DNA of 64,000 nt, taken from NCBI RefSeq assembly GCF_002079055.1, contig NC_047491.1:62001-126000 (forward strand), in the 5' to 3' direction. The DNA is from Saccharomyces paradoxus (taxonomy: Eukaryota > Ascomycota > Saccharomycetes > Saccharomycetales > Saccharomycetaceae). The stretch's first letter is position 1, and the number at the start of each line of letters is the position of its first letter. Of the stretch, positions 11,467 through 20,201 are shown piece by piece. The notes below the pieces were generated by a model, which did no database searches, was not told where the DNA came from, and worked only from the letters and a program-made list of their open reading frames with translations. The translations under genes were made by a program, and so were the position numbers.

Positions 11467-12092
11467 CCTTTCTGGTCATTCTTTGCATTTCCATAATCAA
11501 GGGTTCACGATTGATGATAGACTGTCAAACCAATTTTTTATTTACCTTTTTACTTCGAGAATGTTTTTACGTCATTTGCTGCATCAAAGAGAGTCAGTAG
11601 CAGTCGTACAAAAAAAAGAAGTGAAACAGTAGAGCCAGCACGCCGCGTCTGGTGAGAAGCCTTGCTAAGTTTTCTCATGCTGCCTGTAATTAGACTAGTC
11701 AAGTATACGACAAGGTTGCCTATCTTGCAATTATCGGAAGGCTATTTCCAGAATAGTGCAAAGCAAATTTTAAAATAGTAACGAAATTTCATTCTAATTC
11801 CCAAATGAGGAAATATAATTATGACAGATAATTCCTGATTAGGAAGAAGCGCCAAAATTTCTGAAAAAAACTTTTTCTTTTTCAACCTCGAAGAAAATTG
11901 TAGTTTCTTCGAAGATTTAGTGGGAAATTTTCAAAAGTGGATAGTTTCCATATTGAAATTATAGAGGAGGCGTTAATACAACTGAAATATAAAAAGAACA
12001 ACATTCCCGGTGATTATGATTTCTGTCGGACCCTGCTTTCTTGTAAAACTTCTATTTTCGTCCAACAAATAACCTAATTAAATACTTTTGTA
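11467..12092. other. UTR2 promoter region with an inverted repeat
   Basis: This 626-base gap lies between two plus-strand genes. A perfect inverted repeat, TCGAAGAAA at 11888-11896 and TTTCTTCGA at 11904-11912 with a 7-base loop, lies about 180 bp before the UTR2 ATG. The motif resembles paired TTC/GAA units. AT-rich DNA with a likely TATA-like TATAAAAAG at about 11988 follows. No RNA gene was seen. Confidence 0.45.
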
Positions 12093-13496
12093 ATGACAAT
12101 TGCTAATAGTTGGCTAATTTGTTTAGTCAGTATTTTTTCCTTCGTGATACGTGTCGAGGCCAGCACCTTCTGTAATGCTACTCAAGCGTGTCCTGAAGAT
12201 AAACCATGTTGCTCACAATATGGTGAATGTGGTACTGGTCAATATTGTTTGAATAACTGTGATGTAAGATATTCATTTAGTCACGATTCCTGTATGCCAA
12301 TACCTATTTGCAAAAGCTCATCTACTAAGTTCAAAGACTATTCCTCTAAGTTGGGAAATGCTAATATTTTCTTAGGTAATGTTAGTGAAGCTGATTGGTT
12401 GTATACTGGTAATGTTATAGATTACGATGATGAAGAGAGTTTAATTTTGGCTATGCCCAAGAACAGTGGTGGTACCGTTCTTTCCTCAACGAGGGCTGTC
12501 TGGTACGGTAAGGTCAGTGCTAAAATGAAGACGTCGCACCTTGGTGGTGTAGTCACTGGGTTCATCCTATATTCCGGTGCAGGTGATGAAATTGATTACG
12601 AATTTGTTGGTGCCGATCTAGAAACTGCTCAAACCAATTTCTATTGGGAAAGTGTTTTGAACTACACGAACTCGGTCAATATTTCTACTACTGATACATT
12701 CGAAAACTACCATACTTACGAGCTAGATTGGCACGAAGACTATGTGACATGGTCTATTGACGGTGTCGTCGGTAGAACCTTGTACAAGAATGAAACCTAT
12801 AACTCCACCACCCAAAAATACCAATACCCACAAACTCCATCTAAGGTAGATATTTCTATTTGGCCAGGTGGTAATTCTACCAACGCTCCAGGTACCATCG
12901 CATGGTCTGGTGGTGAAATTAACTGGGACGCAACAGACATCAGCAACCCAGGCTATTATTATGCTATTATCAATGAAGTTAATATTACCTGTTATGATCC
13001 ACCAAGTGGTGTAAAGAAGAACGGTACTTCTGCCTATGTTTATACCTCGTCCAGTGAATTTTTGGCCAAAGACATTGCTATCACAGACGACGAGGTTATG
13101 ATGGACACTGACGAGGGATCTGGTTTGGACCCACACAAGGGAGCTACCACATCTTCTACCCAGAAAAGTTCATCCTCAACATCAACCTCTTCCTCCCAAA
13201 CCTCTTCTGGTCACAGTAGTTCATCTAAGAAGAGTAGCAAAACTAGTTCCACCGCTTCTTCGTCATCATCTTCTTCTTCTTCTTCTTCTTCTCCTTCTAC
13301 TACTACTACTAAGAATGGAGATAAAGCCTTATCCACTACAACCTCTTCCGCGGCTTCCAACACTGAATCAGCATCTTCCGCGAGCGGAAGCGCCTCCAGC
13401 AGTACAAGCTCAATGAGTGGTAGTAACGTAGGTGCTAACGTTGCGGCAAACTGGCGTTTGGCTGCTTTGTGCGTTATCCTACGTTATATCTTGTAG
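12093..13496 (+). CDS. UTR2: Cell-wall chitin-glucan transglycosylase (CRH family)
   Basis: This 467-residue secreted, GPI-anchored wall enzyme (CRH2 family, GH16) links chitin chains to beta-1,6- and beta-1,3-glucan. Residues 1-23 are a signal peptide ending VEA. About 25-65 form a cysteine-rich chitin-binding module (CBM18: CPEDKPCCSQYGECGTGQYC). The GH16 catalytic motif DEIDYE is at 165-170, with E166 and E170 the expected nucleophile and acid/base. About 340-440 are a Ser/Thr-rich stalk with a run of 12 serines around codons 389-400. The C-terminus ends in a hydrophobic tail (LAALCVILRYIL) after small residues, as for GPI attachment. The length matches S. cerevisiae. Confidence 0.97.
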   Translation: MTIANSWLICLVSIFSFVIRVEASTFCNATQACPEDKPCCSQYGECGTGQYCLNNCDVRYSFSHDSCMPIPICKSSSTKFKDYSSKLGNANIFLGNVSEADWLYTGNVIDYDDEESLILAMPKNSGGTVLSSTRAVWYGKVSAKMKTSHLGGVVTGFILYSGAGDEIDYEFVGADLETAQTNFYWESVLNYTNSVNISTTDTFENYHTYELDWHEDYVTWSIDGVVGRTLYKNETYNSTTQKYQYPQTPSKVDISIWPGGNSTNAPGTIAWSGGEINWDATDISNPGYYYAIINEVNITCYDPPSGVKKNGTSAYVYTSSSEFLAKDIAITDDEVMMDTDEGSGLDPHKGATTSSTQKSSSSTSTSSSQTSSGHSSSSKKSSKTSSTASSSSSSSSSSSSPSTTTTKNGDKALSTTTSSAASNTESASSASGSASSSTSSMSGSNVGANVAANWRLAALCVILRYIL

Positions 13497-13666
13497 AAGG
13501 ACCCACATTTAATAAGAAGCTTCGCAGGACTACGAAAAAAATGTATTAATAAATAAAAGAGCTCAAAAATATAGACACTTTTTTCTTGCATGCATATAAA
13601 ATAAATAATTAATAAATAACAATGTAAAAACCTAAAAATAATAAATATCTCGTTCAACGGTAAAGC

Positions 13667-14008
13667 CTATTTGGCGGCTTTGGTCATATAAGTAATCAAA
13701 TCGTTTCTGTCTTTTTCCTTCTTCAACCCGGCAAAGGCCATCTTAGTACCAGGAATATACTTCTTTGGGTTGGTTAAGTACTCTGACATACTATCCTCAT
13801 CCCACTTGACATTCTTGTTAATGTTTGCATCTGTGTAAGAATAGCCCTTCACTTGGCCTGAATGTCTACCAAATATACCGTGTAGATTAGGTCCCACCTT
13901 GTTGGGACCACCTTCTTCTATTGTATGACACTGTTGACACCTCGTTTTGAACAATGTTGCACCTTTCTTTGCAGAGCCTGCTTTGAATCCCGTACTTTCT
14001 TTAGCCAT
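13667..14008 (-). CDS. CYC7: Cytochrome c isoform 2
   Basis: This 113-residue mitochondrial intermembrane-space cytochrome c carries electrons from the bc1 complex to cytochrome oxidase. Heme attachment is at C24-QQ-C27-H28, and the axial methionine is M90 in PGTKMAF. The N-terminus [16 protein letters not shown] is longer than isoform 1 and is typical of Cyc7, the hypoxic isoform. The gene is convergent with UTR2 (171-bp gap) and divergent from UTR4. Its promoter contains the CYC7-type Hap1 site (14240-14257) and a TATA box. Confidence 0.98.
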   Translation of the reverse strand: MAKESTGFKAGSAKKGATLFKTRCQQCHTIEEGGPNKVGPNLHGIFGRHSGQVKGYSYTDANINKNVKWDEDSMSEYLTNPKKYIPGTKMAFAGLKKEKDRNDLITYMTKAAK

Positions 14009-14085
14009 GTTTTAGTTATGATATAGTGTAGTGCAATGAAGTTTAGTTAAAGTGATATGAATAAATGCGTATATGCGATTTCGCC

Positions 14086-14093
14086 TATATAAG
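14086..14093 (-). promoter_or_regulatory. TATA box of CYC7
   Basis: CTTATATA on the minus strand (TATATAAG on the plus strand) lies 78 bp upstream of the CYC7 start, at a typical distance. Confidence 0.5.
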
Positions 14094-14239
14094 TCTTCGA
14101 TCTTGTTCCGGCTTGAGTCAAAAAGAAACCTGTTCTGATCTATTCTTCTCGAGCTTCACTATACTGTATATATATGTTGTCTATCCATGTCTTTCCCCCT
14201 TGTAGCCACTTACAGTAGTTGAAATTTGAAAAATGCCCT

Positions 14240-14257
14240 CGCTATTATCGCTATTAG
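14240..14257 (+). promoter_or_regulatory. Hap1 site of the CYC7 upstream activating sequence
   Basis: CGCTATTATCGCTATTAG contains the two direct CGCTATTA-type half-sites known from the S. cerevisiae CYC7 UAS, to which the heme-responsive Zn2Cys6 activator Hap1 binds. It lies about 230 bp upstream of CYC7. The match to the remembered CYC7 site is essentially complete, so heme control of CYC7 is probably kept here. Confidence 0.75.
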
Positions 14258-14400
14258 CTTTTGAAAAGTGGGAAAAGACCCCTCGGCGGGGCACTGCAAA
14301 CCCTTCTTAGAGAAGGCACGAAGGAAAATAATATAATAAGGGGCGCAATAACCCGGCTGCTGATCTATTTCTTTTTTTCTTTTCTTTTTCTTCGAACATA

Positions 14401-14523
14401 ATGACAATGATAATACCAATTATGACGATGGTGAATGGGATAATATGGAGTGCTCATTGGGCAAAAGGTCCGGTTAGCTCGTATACAAAAAATGGGGGAC
14501 AGTTATTCAACATATTTGCTTGA
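14401..14523 (+). CDS. Upstream frame overlapping the UTR4 start
   Basis: A 40-codon ATG frame lies just upstream of UTR4, reads through the UTR4 start in a different frame, and stops 29 bases inside the gene. It contains four in-frame ATGs (14401, 14407, 14422, 14428). If UTR4 transcripts begin upstream of 14401, this would act as an inhibitory overlapping uORF. If they begin after about 14430, it is irrelevant. The peptide has no recognised family. Confidence 0.25.
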   Translation: MTMIIPIMTMVNGIIWSAHWAKGPVSSYTKNGGQLFNIFA

Positions 14524-15175
14524 CATCGAAGGGACAGTGTGCCCGATCTCGTTTGTGAAGGACACTTTATTCCCGTATTTCGCAAAGAAAGTGCCGCAAT
14601 TGGTGCAACAGGATTCAAGGGATTCCCCGGTTTCCGACATTCTGTCACAGTTTCACATTGGCGACAAAGACCAATTGCAGGCGCACATCTTGGAGTTGGT
14701 GGCTAAGGATGTGAAGGATCCAATCTTGAAACAGTTGCAAGGCCACATTTGGGCACAGGGTTACGAATCTGGGCAGATCAAGGCGCCCATTTATGCAGAC
14801 GCTATTGATTTTATCAAGAGAAAGAAGCGTGTGTTTATCTACTCTAGTGGATCTGTAAAGGCACAGAAATTACTGTTTGGCTATGTTCAGGACCCCAACA
14901 CCCCTGCGCTCGATTCCTTGGATTTGAATTCTTACATAGATGGTTATTTCGACATCAACACTTCTGGAAAGAAAACCAAAGCACAGTCTTACGCTAATAT
15001 CCTGCGTGATATTGGTGCAAGTGCTAGTGAGGTACTGTTCTTAAGCGACAATCCATTGGAGTTGGATGCTGCGGCTAGTGTGGGAATAGGCACTGGGTTA
15101 GCCACACGTCCTGGAAATACGCCTGTCCCCGATACGCAAAAGTATCAGGTGTTTAAGAATTTTGAAACTCTTTAA
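14492..15175 (+). CDS. UTR4: Enolase-phosphatase E1 (methionine salvage)
   Basis: This 227-residue HAD-superfamily enzyme acts in the methylthioadenosine (methionine salvage) cycle, where it enolises and dephosphorylates 2,3-diketo-5-methylthiopentyl-1-phosphate. HAD motif I appears as YLLDIEGTVCPISF (D at about residue 11), motif II as FIYSSGS, and the later acid motif as VLFLSDNPLELDAA. The start is the ATG at 14492 (MGDSYSTYLLDIEGT), which gives the known 227-residue size; the in-frame codon at 14450 is GTG. The gene is divergent from CYC7 and convergent with RAD23. A multi-AUG upstream frame overlaps its start. Confidence 0.95.
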   Translation: MGDSYSTYLLDIEGTVCPISFVKDTLFPYFAKKVPQLVQQDSRDSPVSDILSQFHIGDKDQLQAHILELVAKDVKDPILKQLQGHIWAQGYESGQIKAPIYADAIDFIKRKKRVFIYSSGSVKAQKLLFGYVQDPNTPALDSLDLNSYIDGYFDINTSGKKTKAQSYANILRDIGASASEVLFLSDNPLELDAAASVGIGTGLATRPGNTPVPDTQKYQVFKNFETL

Positions 15176-15427
15176 CAAAAATGTATATGTGCTAAAAACA
15201 ATATAATAGTTATTTGTTGTTATTATTATTATTATTTTTGCTATCATTACTATTATTATTAGGATTAAAATTACCATCTCCTTGTTTCCTTTCTTTCCCT
15301 TCTAGCATATACAAATACACATACGTTATTGATCTTTACGTAAGCCTTTTTTTTCCCTTGGCTCAAAAATCATTCAACTTCGACGAGAACAAGTGAAGAC
15401 ACTTCAAGCCATAACATTACTACAATC

Positions 15428-16630
15428 TCAATCGGCATGATCGCTGAATAGAATATTAGCTGCAGCTTCTTCGTTTTTATCACATGCAAAATACACCTGG
15501 ATAACAAGATCTCTTTCAAAGCCTAATTCACAGAGGCGCGAAATGGCTTGATCGTCTTCGGGAGTATAGTCCACTTGAAAAGAACCTTCGCCTTCGCCTT
15601 CGCCTTCACCTTGTCCTAGCCCTGCAGCGGCACCCTCTCCTGAAGCTTCTATATCCTCTCCTTCCACCATGTCGTCCGCGCCTTCCATAACGTCTTGCAT
15701 ATTGTCACCGACGGCTTCTAATAACATGGAAACAAACACTTCTGGGTTTGCCATGATGTGTTCACGTAATTGGGGATACCTAGCACTTATATTCTCCAAC
15801 AATGGGGCCAAAGCTTCTGGGTTACCTGAAACGACCTGTCTCAACGATAGTAAATCTTCTACAGTAAGGCCAATGGAACCTGGAGGTCCACCTTGCGCAG
15901 CATCTCCAGCGCCTCCAGTTGAACCAAGTGCGCCGGATGAAGCATTACCGCCTTGGGCAGCTTGTGCAAATAAGTCGTCTTCAGCTGGTTGCTCCGCAGA
16001 GGTGGCGGCTGTCGATGGTTGTTCCGCCGCGGCCGCGGTTTGTGGCCGTGGTTCCGGTTGACGCAGATTCTCTGGGATACCCATCAATAAATATTCCACC
16101 GCTCTATCTGGGTTATTAAAGGCTGCTCTAAGGGCTCGTTCGACTTCTTCTCTTTGATAACCCATTTCCATGATTCTCTCAATGGTTTCGTTCCTCTGGG
16201 TTCCTACCACAAATCCTGGTGTAGAAGCAGATTCAGTTGGTTCTGTAGTGGATGCTTGTTCTTCCTGCGGTTGCGAGCCTTCGGGAGCAGTAGCGGCAGG
16301 AGCATCCGTACTGGGAGATGCCCCATCCGTAGAATCTTCTCTTGCGGGGGTAGTGGTGCTCTCAGGAGCAATTGGAGGTTCTGTTACTTTGGTCTTGGTA
16401 GATTTTTTTTGAGAAACCATGAAGACGACTTGGTCGCCATCTTTGAGCCCGCATTCGGAGACAGTTTTAGAATCTTGTAGCACTTTACCTGAGTAGATCA
16501 GTTTTATTTGGGATTCTTCACACGAGGTCGATTGAGCGAGTTTGGTCTTGGCCTCGAAAATTGTGTTTGAAGGTTCCACATCTAAAGGAACTTTTTCCTT
16601 TTTAAAATTTTTGAAGGTCAAGCTAACCAT
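15428..16630 (-). CDS. RAD23: Ubiquitin-receptor/nucleotide excision repair protein Rad23
   Basis: This 400-residue protein delivers ubiquitylated substrates to the proteasome and stabilises Rad4 in nucleotide excision repair. Residues 1-77 are the ubiquitin-like domain ([21 protein letters not shown] ... [14 protein letters not shown]). About 145-190 are UBA1 ([34 protein letters not shown]). About 250-310 are the Rad4-binding STI1-like region ([33 protein letters not shown]). The C-terminus is UBA2 ([33 protein letters not shown]). The start is the ATG at 16630; upstream in-frame sequence has only a [13 protein letters not shown] run before UBA2 is longer than the form I remember from S. 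cerevisiae. Confidence 0.97.
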   Translation of the reverse strand: MVSLTFKNFKKEKVPLDVEPSNTIFEAKTKLAQSTSCEESQIKLIYSGKVLQDSKTVSECGLKDGDQVVFMVSQKKSTKTKVTEPPIAPESTTTPAREDSTDGASPSTDAPAATAPEGSQPQEEQASTTEPTESASTPGFVVGTQRNETIERIMEMGYQREEVERALRAAFNNPDRAVEYLLMGIPENLRQPEPRPQTAAAAEQPSTAATSAEQPAEDDLFAQAAQGGNASSGALGSTGGAGDAAQGGPPGSIGLTVEDLLSLRQVVSGNPEALAPLLENISARYPQLREHIMANPEVFVSMLLEAVGDNMQDVMEGADDMVEGEDIEASGEGAAAGLGQGEGEGEGEGSFQVDYTPEDDQAISRLCELGFERDLVIQVYFACDKNEEAAANILFSDHAD

Positions 16631-17087
16631 TTTTATATTGTATGTTGTCTTTGTGTGGTTTGTGATTAAAAGGTGGAGTTGAACGCCTTTATTAAGTCTT
16701 TTGGGGAACAAAAAAACTGGACGGTAGCAAGCTTGTCTTCAAACGGTCTTATCAATGGTTTAGACGTACAAACAGGAAGAAAAAACTAGGGCGCTTTCTA
16801 GCTTTCACTGCTGGTCAACACTAGATAGCATCTTGTTTTAACATTTTTTCTCAAGTTTTGCTGTCGCTATTTCTTGCCTAGCCATAATGAAAGAGAAGAA
16901 GAAGGAAAGAAAAAAAAATTTCAATTTCGCCACCGACCCGTGTATAGTGATGGTAATACTAATAACATCGTAATTCACTCAAAAAAGGAAGGGACAAGAG
17001 GAAGAATGGCGGTTTATTATTATTATCGGTATATATGTACAACTATATGAATACGCACTCCATATGTAGGTTACTAAAAAACCGAGC
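16631..17087. other. RAD23 promoter and ANP1 3' region
   Basis: This 457-base gap holds the PACE-like site (16925-16934) and AT-rich 3' flank of ANP1. No RNA gene or element was seen. Confidence 0.5.
16925..16934 (-). promoter_or_regulatory. PACE-like Rpn4 site of RAD23
   Basis: GGTGGCGAAA on the minus strand is one base from the proteasome-associated control element GGTGGCAAA. It lies about 295 bp upstream of RAD23, a gene known to belong to the Rpn4/proteasome regulon in S. cerevisiae. Function here is inferred. Confidence 0.55.
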
Positions 17088-18587
17088 CTAGTTTCTATCA
17101 GGGTCGAAGTCCAATGGAACTTCTTTAGGAAGTTTTTTCTTGTTCTTGTCGTTGTCATCAAGAGCTTTCCCCTGCGGGTTGCCATCGGGCTGCTGTTGTT
17201 GCTGTTGTTGCTGCTGCTGCTGCTGTTGTTGTTGTTGTTGTTGTTGTTGTTGGTTATTTGGAGAGACAAGTTCACCCTTTGCGTCGACCAGCTCCGAGCC
17301 ATCGCCCTCTTCAGACCAGTCTACGGTGACTTTACTGTTTAAAGTAGAGTCAATGTTTTTCAATATTGAATCTCTTTCTTCGTTCCATTGGTCTCTGACA
17401 TCTTCAAATCCGATCTCCCAAATCTTGTTGTAAAATTCGCGAATTCTCTCTTCTTCTAGCTTCCGCTTCTCTTCTTCAGCCATCCAGGCCATGTGTTTCA
17501 AGTCATCACTGGAAGGTTCGTAGATGTGCCAGATGACATAATGGGGCAGGCCGATGACGTTGTAGTTCATTCTGCGGGAGAGTCTGCCGAATGCTTCTGT
17601 CTCTGCGTGCTTTTCAAAGGAAAATGCTGGGAAGTGTGAGCCTGTTCTGAACACTTTAGCCTTCGCGAGAATTGAAACCCCTCCGATACCGTCCAATTCC
17701 ATCTCGTCTTCTGGATTACCGTTTGGATCTCTCATGTATGCCAGGTGAGGTCTCCAAGTGGCGTATTCTGGGTACCCTTCCACAATGACAGCGTCTTCAT
17801 CCAGAGCATCTGCAAGTTGAAGCCCACCTTCGGACTCCTTCCATGAATTTAGGTCGTAGGGTTGAATGTTTCCCAACCAATCCGGTAGAGGTCTCCAGAC
17901 GTTGGGGACAATGACGTCCTTGTCGTGATGCATTAGGTCTTCCATGATGGTGGTGGGGATGGTTTCGACATCCACGTCTCTCCAGTAGACCCAGGAGTGG
18001 TATGGTTTCAAGGCCACGGATCCAAGCCAGTTACGCGCCCTAGCCATTAGCTTTCTTCTGGGGCCCTGTGCGCCAAACCCGTGACGATCAGAGAAGGACT
18101 GGCCAATGATTTGACCGAAATCCTTCTCGTAGATTTCAATGTTACCAAACCTCTTGGACTTGTCCTGTTGCGACTGCGCCATCTGCAGATTGGATAATAG
18201 CACGCCCATGGTGTTGTCCGAAGAATCACTCACCAAAAACGATAGATCAATCAGGTTGTGCGGATACGTCATAGTATTTAGATGGTTAAAAAACATGGGG
18301 AGATGCTCGGAAGCATCTCTCAGCGGCACGCAAAACAAGATGCGATCACTCTGTTGCCAGCCGTCTTTGTTGCCTTGGTAATTTCGTAGGTCATAGAACT
18401 CTACGCCGGGAGTATTTTTAAAGTCTGGAACATAGGGCTTGAAAATTCCTTGGAAAGTCACCAGCTGGAATAGCGATATCGAGAAGAACGAAAGCACGAG
18501 CCTTGTGAGAAAGAACACGGTAAGCAACGTTCCAGCGATACTTACTGTGGTAGGGTTGAATGAGAGTTTTCTGTTATTATACTTCAT
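17088..18587 (-). CDS. ANP1: Golgi alpha-1,6-mannosyltransferase subunit (M-Pol II)
   Basis: This 499-residue type II membrane protein of the cis-Golgi (Mnn9/Van1/Anp1 family) is a subunit of mannan polymerase II, which extends the alpha-1,6 mannan backbone of N-glycans. A short cytosolic end is followed by a membrane segment at about residues 16-37 (VSIAGTLLTVFFLTRLVLSFF). The DxD-type metal/nucleotide-sugar motif is in SWVYWRDVDVETIP. DGIGGVSILAKAKVFRTGSHFPAF is a family block. The C-terminal tail carries 21 consecutive glutamines (17190-17252), then an acidic/lysine-rich end. The length is within one residue of the S. cerevisiae protein. Confidence 0.97.
   Translation of the reverse strand: MKYNNRKLSFNPTTVSIAGTLLTVFFLTRLVLSFFSISLFQLVTFQGIFKPYVPDFKNTPGVEFYDLRNYQGNKDGWQQSDRILFCVPLRDASEHLPMFFNHLNTMTYPHNLIDLSFLVSDSSDNTMGVLLSNLQMAQSQQDKSKRFGNIEIYEKDFGQIIGQSFSDRHGFGAQGPRRKLMARARNWLGSVALKPYHSWVYWRDVDVETIPTTIMEDLMHHDKDVIVPNVWRPLPDWLGNIQPYDLNSWKESEGGLQLADALDEDAVIVEGYPEYATWRPHLAYMRDPNGNPEDEMELDGIGGVSILAKAKVFRTGSHFPAFSFEKHAETEAFGRLSRRMNYNVIGLPHYVIWHIYEPSSDDLKHMAWMAEEEKRKLEEERIREFYNKIWEIGFEDVRDQWNEERDSILKNIDSTLNSKVTVDWSEEGDGSELVDAKGELVSPNNQQQQQQQQQQQQQQQQQQQQQPDGNPQGKALDDNDKNKKKLPKEVPLDFDPDRN
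17190..17252 (-). repeat. Polyglutamine-encoding CAA/CAG tract in ANP1
   Basis: Twenty-one glutamine codons run without interruption: nine CAA, five CAG, then mixed CAA/CAG. Interspersed synonymous codons make it less pure than a simple CAG array. It sits in the cytosol-distal C-terminal tail and is likely length-polymorphic. Confidence 0.95.
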
Positions 18588-19063
18588 CCTGAACGTACAC
18601 TTTGCATGAAAGCCACTAGGAACTGTTTGATCAGAGCGAAAGAAAGAAGACGAGGGTTAATTGCACCAGCACTCGCCTAGTAACTGCGTGATGAATGGTT
18701 TTGCGATGCTTGCTACCTCTACTAACAGATCTTGGCGTTTTTAACCATGTAGTTATTTTTATTTATTTTTTTTTATTTCATGTTTTCATGATTTCACGAT
18801 TTCATCTTTCGCAATTTTTCACGATGAGACAAGGCGGGCAACCGTATGCAAGAAGAAATCGGACACAATAGGTGGGAAAAGTGATTACGAATTGTTTAAA
18901 CCCAACGTAGGGAGACAAGAAAAGAAATGATAGGAAAAGAAAAAGAAAAAAAAAAGGGAAACTTGACCAGATGAGACCGATTCATTTCTGTTTTCGGCAG
19001 TAATTACTATTTTCATCAACAACACACGTCAAGTTTAACGAAGTAGTAGTAAACTAGAAGTAA

Positions 19064-19315
19064 CTAACCAAATTCATTGTGAAAAGTTCTACCCTTTCTT
19101 GCGGCCACTTTTCTCGTTTGGCTAGTATTAGAGCACAGCGGATATATCCGGCTCAACAGTATAAGTAACGATAAGTCCTGACCACATTGGCTTCGTTCTG
19201 GTGGCATTTTCTCTGAGGGGTGAGGACAGTTGAAACGGAAACGGCGACTTGGAGTAGTATAACGCTGTAGCTGGACACTGAGGGGCCAAGGCCGGTAAAA
19301 TTCGGCAACACCCAT
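19064..19315 (-). CDS. UTR5-position frame, short here
   Basis: In S. cerevisiae a 166-codon frame, UTR5 (YEL035C), is annotated between ANP1 and HYP2, as I recall. Here the best minus-strand frame in that place is open for 114 codons but has its first ATG at 19315, giving 83 codons (MGVAEFYRPWPL...). No domain is recognisable, and it overlaps the HYP2 promoter. The lack of a full-length frame in this close relative suggests the frame is not a conserved protein gene. Confidence 0.2.
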   Translation of the reverse strand: MGVAEFYRPWPLSVQLQRYTTPSRRFRFNCPHPSEKMPPERSQCGQDLSLLILLSRIYPLCSNTSQTRKVAARKGRTFHNEFG

Positions 19316-19320
19316 ACCTT
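19308..19320 (+). promoter_or_regulatory. Rap1-like site upstream of HYP2
   Basis: ACACCCATACCTT is one base from the Rap1 consensus ACACCCRYACAYM-type core. It is about 395 bp before HYP2, a very highly expressed translation-factor gene for which Rap1 drive would be expected. Inferred. Confidence 0.5.
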
Positions 19321-19545
19321 GCTGCAGTGATATCACCCACCCAGACCCCGCTTTGTATTCTATCGCGTTATATCGGGTCCGTGTGAGGCGACAAGGACTC
19401 TCCCGCACCGCACATACCGCAGGAGCTAAAAGAAACGCCGTCGCCCGAAAAAAAGTTTCGAAGGTGAAGGAACAGTGGTAATAAAAAAATTTTCGTCGTC
19501 GTCGTCGATCGGCTTTTGGCCGCGTTGATCGTCGTGTTCCACGAT

Positions 19546-19553
19546 TATATAAT
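19546..19553 (+). promoter_or_regulatory. TATA box of HYP2
   Basis: TATATAAT lies about 170 bp before the HYP2 ATG, followed by a pyrimidine-rich TCTTTCTTTT initiator-type leader typical of highly expressed yeast genes. Confidence 0.5.
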
Positions 19554-19714
19554 GCACAAGGTTTTTACCATATCTTGTCATTAGGATCCCTCATTTCCTA
19601 AATTCCTCTCTTTCTTTTATCAATTGTTTCCTTTCTTACTTCATACTCTCTCTACTTCTGTAGCCAATTACTCATAGACTCCCACACACATACAAATACC
19701 AACACATATATAAA

Positions 19715-20188
19715 ATGTCTGACGAAGAACACACCTTTGAAACTGCTGACGCTGGTTCCTCCGCCACCTACCCAATGCAATGTTCTGCTTTGAGAAAGAA
19801 CGGTTTCGTTGTCATCAAGGGTAGACCATGTAAGATTGTTGACATGTCTACTTCCAAGACCGGTAAGCATGGTCACGCTAAAGTCCATTTGGTTGCCATT
19901 GATATCTTCACTGGTAAGAAGTTGGAAGATTTGTCTCCATCCACTCACAACATGGAAGTTCCAGTTGTCAAGAGAAACGAATACCAATTGTTGGACATCG
20001 ATGACGGTTTCTTGTCTTTGATGAACATGGACGGTGACACTAAGGATGATGTCAAGGCTCCAGAAGGTGAATTAGGTGACACTTTGCAAACTGCCTTTGA
20101 TGAAGGTAAGGACTTGATGGTTACCATCATCTCCGCTATGGGTGAAGAAGCCGCCATCTCCTTCAAGGAAGCTGCTAGAACCGATTAA
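19715..20188 (+). CDS. HYP2: Translation factor eIF5A (aerobic isoform)
   Basis: This 157-residue eIF5A binds the ribosomal E site and promotes peptide-bond formation at stalling motifs and termination. The hypusine-modified lysine is K51 in [12 protein letters not shown]. The N-terminal SH3-like part ([18 protein letters not shown]) and the C-terminal OB fold are complete. Codon use is strongly biased to preferred yeast codons (GGT, GCC/GCT, TTG, AAG), as expected for an abundant protein. HYP2 (TIF51A) is the aerobic gene; ANB1 is its hypoxic twin elsewhere. Position between ANP1 and MCM3 supports HYP2. Confidence 0.97.
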   Translation: MSDEEHTFETADAGSSATYPMQCSALRKNGFVVIKGRPCKIVDMSTSKTGKHGHAKVHLVAIDIFTGKKLEDLSPSTHNMEVPVVKRNEYQLLDIDDGFLSLMNMDGDTKDDVKAPEGELGDTLQTAFDEGKDLMVTIISAMGEEAAISFKEAARTD

Positions 20189-20201
20189 ACCGGTTAACAT
20201 C

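Larger units (their letters stand above)
18588..19714. other. Divergent region ANP1 / HYP2
   Basis: The ANP1 and HYP2 starts are separated by 1127 bases. The HYP2-proximal half is GC-richer and contains a Rap1-like site (19308-19320), CGTCGTCGTCG repeats near 19494-19507, and a TATA box. The UTR5-position frame lies at 19064-19315 on the minus strand. The ANP1-proximal half is AT-rich with short repeated TTTCA(T/C)GATTTC motifs near 18778-18805. Confidence 0.5.

Noticed and set aside
12723-13136. 137-codon minus-strand frame inside UTR2
   Set aside because: Antisense shadow of the strongly codon-biased UTR2 catalytic domain.
14450-14491. Longer UTR4 start at 14450
   Set aside because: The codon is GTG; the ATG at 14492 begins the conserved MGDSYSTYLLDIEGT.
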